Assembly (NCBI GenBank): GCA_025360265.1
Contig: JANYCP010000110.1
Span: forward strand, 1 to 6,017
Reading direction: 5' to 3'
DNA: 6,017 nt
Source of the DNA: Gemmatimonadota bacterium
GTDB taxonomy: Bacteria > Gemmatimonadota > Gemmatimonadetes > Gemmatimonadales > GWC2-71-9
The position numbers were made by a program, and so were the translations under genes. The notes beneath the pieces were generated by a model. That model saw only the letters and a program-made list of their open reading frames with translations, ran no database searches and was not told where the DNA came from. Below, piece by piece: positions 5,456-6,017 of the stretch (position 1 is the stretch's first letter; every line of letters begins with the position of its first letter).

Positions 5456-5949
5456 TACAGATGGACGTCAAGGCTGCAATCATGTTGCTTAGCACATTGC
5501 TGCTCGGCATCGCCCTCGGTGCCCTCGGTGCCGGTGCGCTGTCACGACAACGGAACGAACAGGTGCAGCAGTTGCGCCGACCGCTGGGATTTGTGGCGCA
5601 CATGGAAGAAGTCATCCAGCCACGCGATTCGACCCAGCGCGCCAAGGTCGACTCGGTGCTGGCACTCACGGCCGCGCGCAACGACAGCATCCTGCAGGGA
5701 GCGAATACCCAACTGCACAGCGCACTCGACTCGATGCGGGCACACCTCGACCCAATGCTCAGTGCCGACCAGCGAAGCCGACTTGAGAAAACGGCACAGC
5801 TGGCGCCGCCACTTCGTCCGGCCGGCGAGGGGCGCGGGCCACCCCCGGGTGGTCGGGGACCGCCTCCAGATGGCAGGGGACCTCCCCCTGATGGCCGCGG
5901 ACCGCCGGGCGATAGGCCGCCGCGCGGGGGGCCGCCCACCCTTCGGTAA
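5452..5949 (+). CDS. Membrane-anchored CpxP/CnrX-like periplasmic protein with a Gly-Arg-Pro-rich tail
   Basis: The 165-residue product has an N-terminal membrane helix (about 8-30), so the rest should be periplasmic. Residues about 44-115 form a predicted all-helical domain with two LTxxQ-like signatures, 'PRDSTQR' (57-63) and 'MLSADQRSRL' (102-111), typical of the CpxP/Spy/ZraP/CnrX superfamily of periplasmic stress and metal sensors. Potential metal ligands are His50, His89, and the pair His98/Met102 in HLDPM, an HxxxM like the one used by CnrX. From residue 127 there are four copies of a seven-residue GRGPPPD-like unit and a Pro/Gly/Arg tail. It is the third gene after an ECF sigma factor and a likely anti-sigma factor, so it may sense the signal. 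The ATG at 5452 has GAGG 8 nt upstream. A more upstream in-frame start (5398) would lie inside the anti-sigma gene and is unlikely. Confidence 0.65.
   Translation: MIQMDVKAAIMLLSTLLLGIALGALGAGALSRQRNEQVQQLRRPLGFVAHMEEVIQPRDSTQRAKVDSVLALTAARNDSILQGANTQLHSALDSMRAHLDPMLSADQRSRLEKTAQLAPPLRPAGEGRGPPPGGRGPPPDGRGPPPDGRGPPGDRPPRGGPPTLR
5830..5913 (+). repeat. Four tandem 21-bp coding repeats (GRGPPPD-like)
   Basis: Units at 5830-5850, 5851-5871, 5872-5892 and 5893-5913 encode GRGPPPG, GRGPPPD, GRGPPPD and GRGPPGD. The codons differ between units, for example Arg as CGC, CGG, AGG and CGC, and Pro as CCA, CCC, CCG and CCT. The amino acid pattern is therefore better preserved than the DNA. Confidence 0.85.
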
Positions 5950-5972
5950 GAGCTCGATCAACCATGGAAACC

Positions 5973-6014
5973 TGCCGGCGCTCACCTTCGTCTTGGTGAC
6001 GCCGGCAAACTTTT
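5973..6014 (+). terminator. Predicted intrinsic terminator of the sigma factor operon
   Basis: TGCCGGCG (5973-5980) and TCACC (5982-5986) pair with GGTGA (5995-5999) and CGCCGGCA (6000-6007), with one bulged base and an 8-base loop. A TTTT run (6011-6014) follows four bases after the stem. It begins 24 nt after the stop at 5949. The T-run is short and slightly displaced, so termination strength is uncertain. Confidence 0.65.
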
Positions 6015-6017
6015 CAC

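Noticed and set aside
5127..5939. Minus-strand frame of 270 codons opposite the anti-sigma and sensor genes
   Set aside because: Its start is the reverse complement of the GRGPPPD repeats, giving low-complexity Gly/Pro/Ser. The sense frames have ribosome sites, membrane helices and operon logic.
5452..5949. Collagen-like protein reading of the Gly/Pro-rich tail
   Set aside because: The repeat period is seven residues, without the strict Gly-X-Y triplet needed for a collagen helix.
1..6017. CRISPR array, tRNA/rRNA genes, insertion sequences or phage genes
   Set aside because: I saw no spaced direct repeats, cloverleaf-like sequence, terminal inverted repeats with a transposase, or phage proteins on either strand.

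Overview
This GC-rich, densely packed window looks like a chromosomal segment from an environmental bacterium with a Gram-negative-type envelope. It carries lipoprotein signals, a Tat substrate, a membrane-anchored periplasmic sensor-like protein and a SCO1-type thioredoxin-fold lipoprotein. The Ig-like (Big_1 style) lipoprotein, the DUF6526-like protein and an apparently leaderless gene start suggest Gemmatimonadota or a neighbouring phylum. That assignment is an inference from style and is not proven by the sequence. No RNA genes, insertion sequences, CRISPR arrays or phage genes were seen, and no stretch over 300 bases lacks a gene.

Left part (1-2611, + strand): a possible gene tail (ending at 53) overlaps the start of a secreted lipoprotein. 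That lipoprotein has an Ig-like domain followed by a sialidase/GH43-like beta-propeller with three evenly spaced Asp-box-like repeats. After a short hairpin-bearing gap come a Tat-exported DsrE-like protein (1499-2167) and, 3 nt later, a two-helix DUF6526-like membrane protein (2171-2611).

Middle part (2596-4380, - strand): a tight three-gene operon, transcribed right to left. It encodes a YHYH-domain lipoprotein, a MORN/YwqK-like secreted repeat protein and a SCO1/SenC-like lipoprotein with CxxxC and a downstream His. The genes are joined by a 1-nt gap and then a 4-nt ATGA overlap. The SCO gene converges on the DUF6526-like gene and overlaps its end by 16 nt.

Right part (4455-6014, + strand): an ECF sigma factor, a 99-residue single-helix membrane protein that is the likely anti-sigma factor, and an N-terminally anchored CpxP/CnrX-like periplasmic helical protein with a GRGPPPD repeat tail. 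A terminator-like hairpin follows. This layout recalls the CnrYXH metal-sensing module.

The most interesting signal lies between the two divergent operons. Each has upstream the same ECF-style promoter, GGAAT-N17-TGTCYA, back to back with 13 nt between the two -35 elements. This suggests that the ECF factor activates both its own operon and the YHYH-MORN-SCO operon. The whole 2596-6014 block could then be one envelope-stress or metal (possibly copper) response unit: sensor, anti-sigma, sigma and a target operon with a copper-chaperone-like protein and a His-rich lipoprotein. The regulatory link and the metal are inferences.
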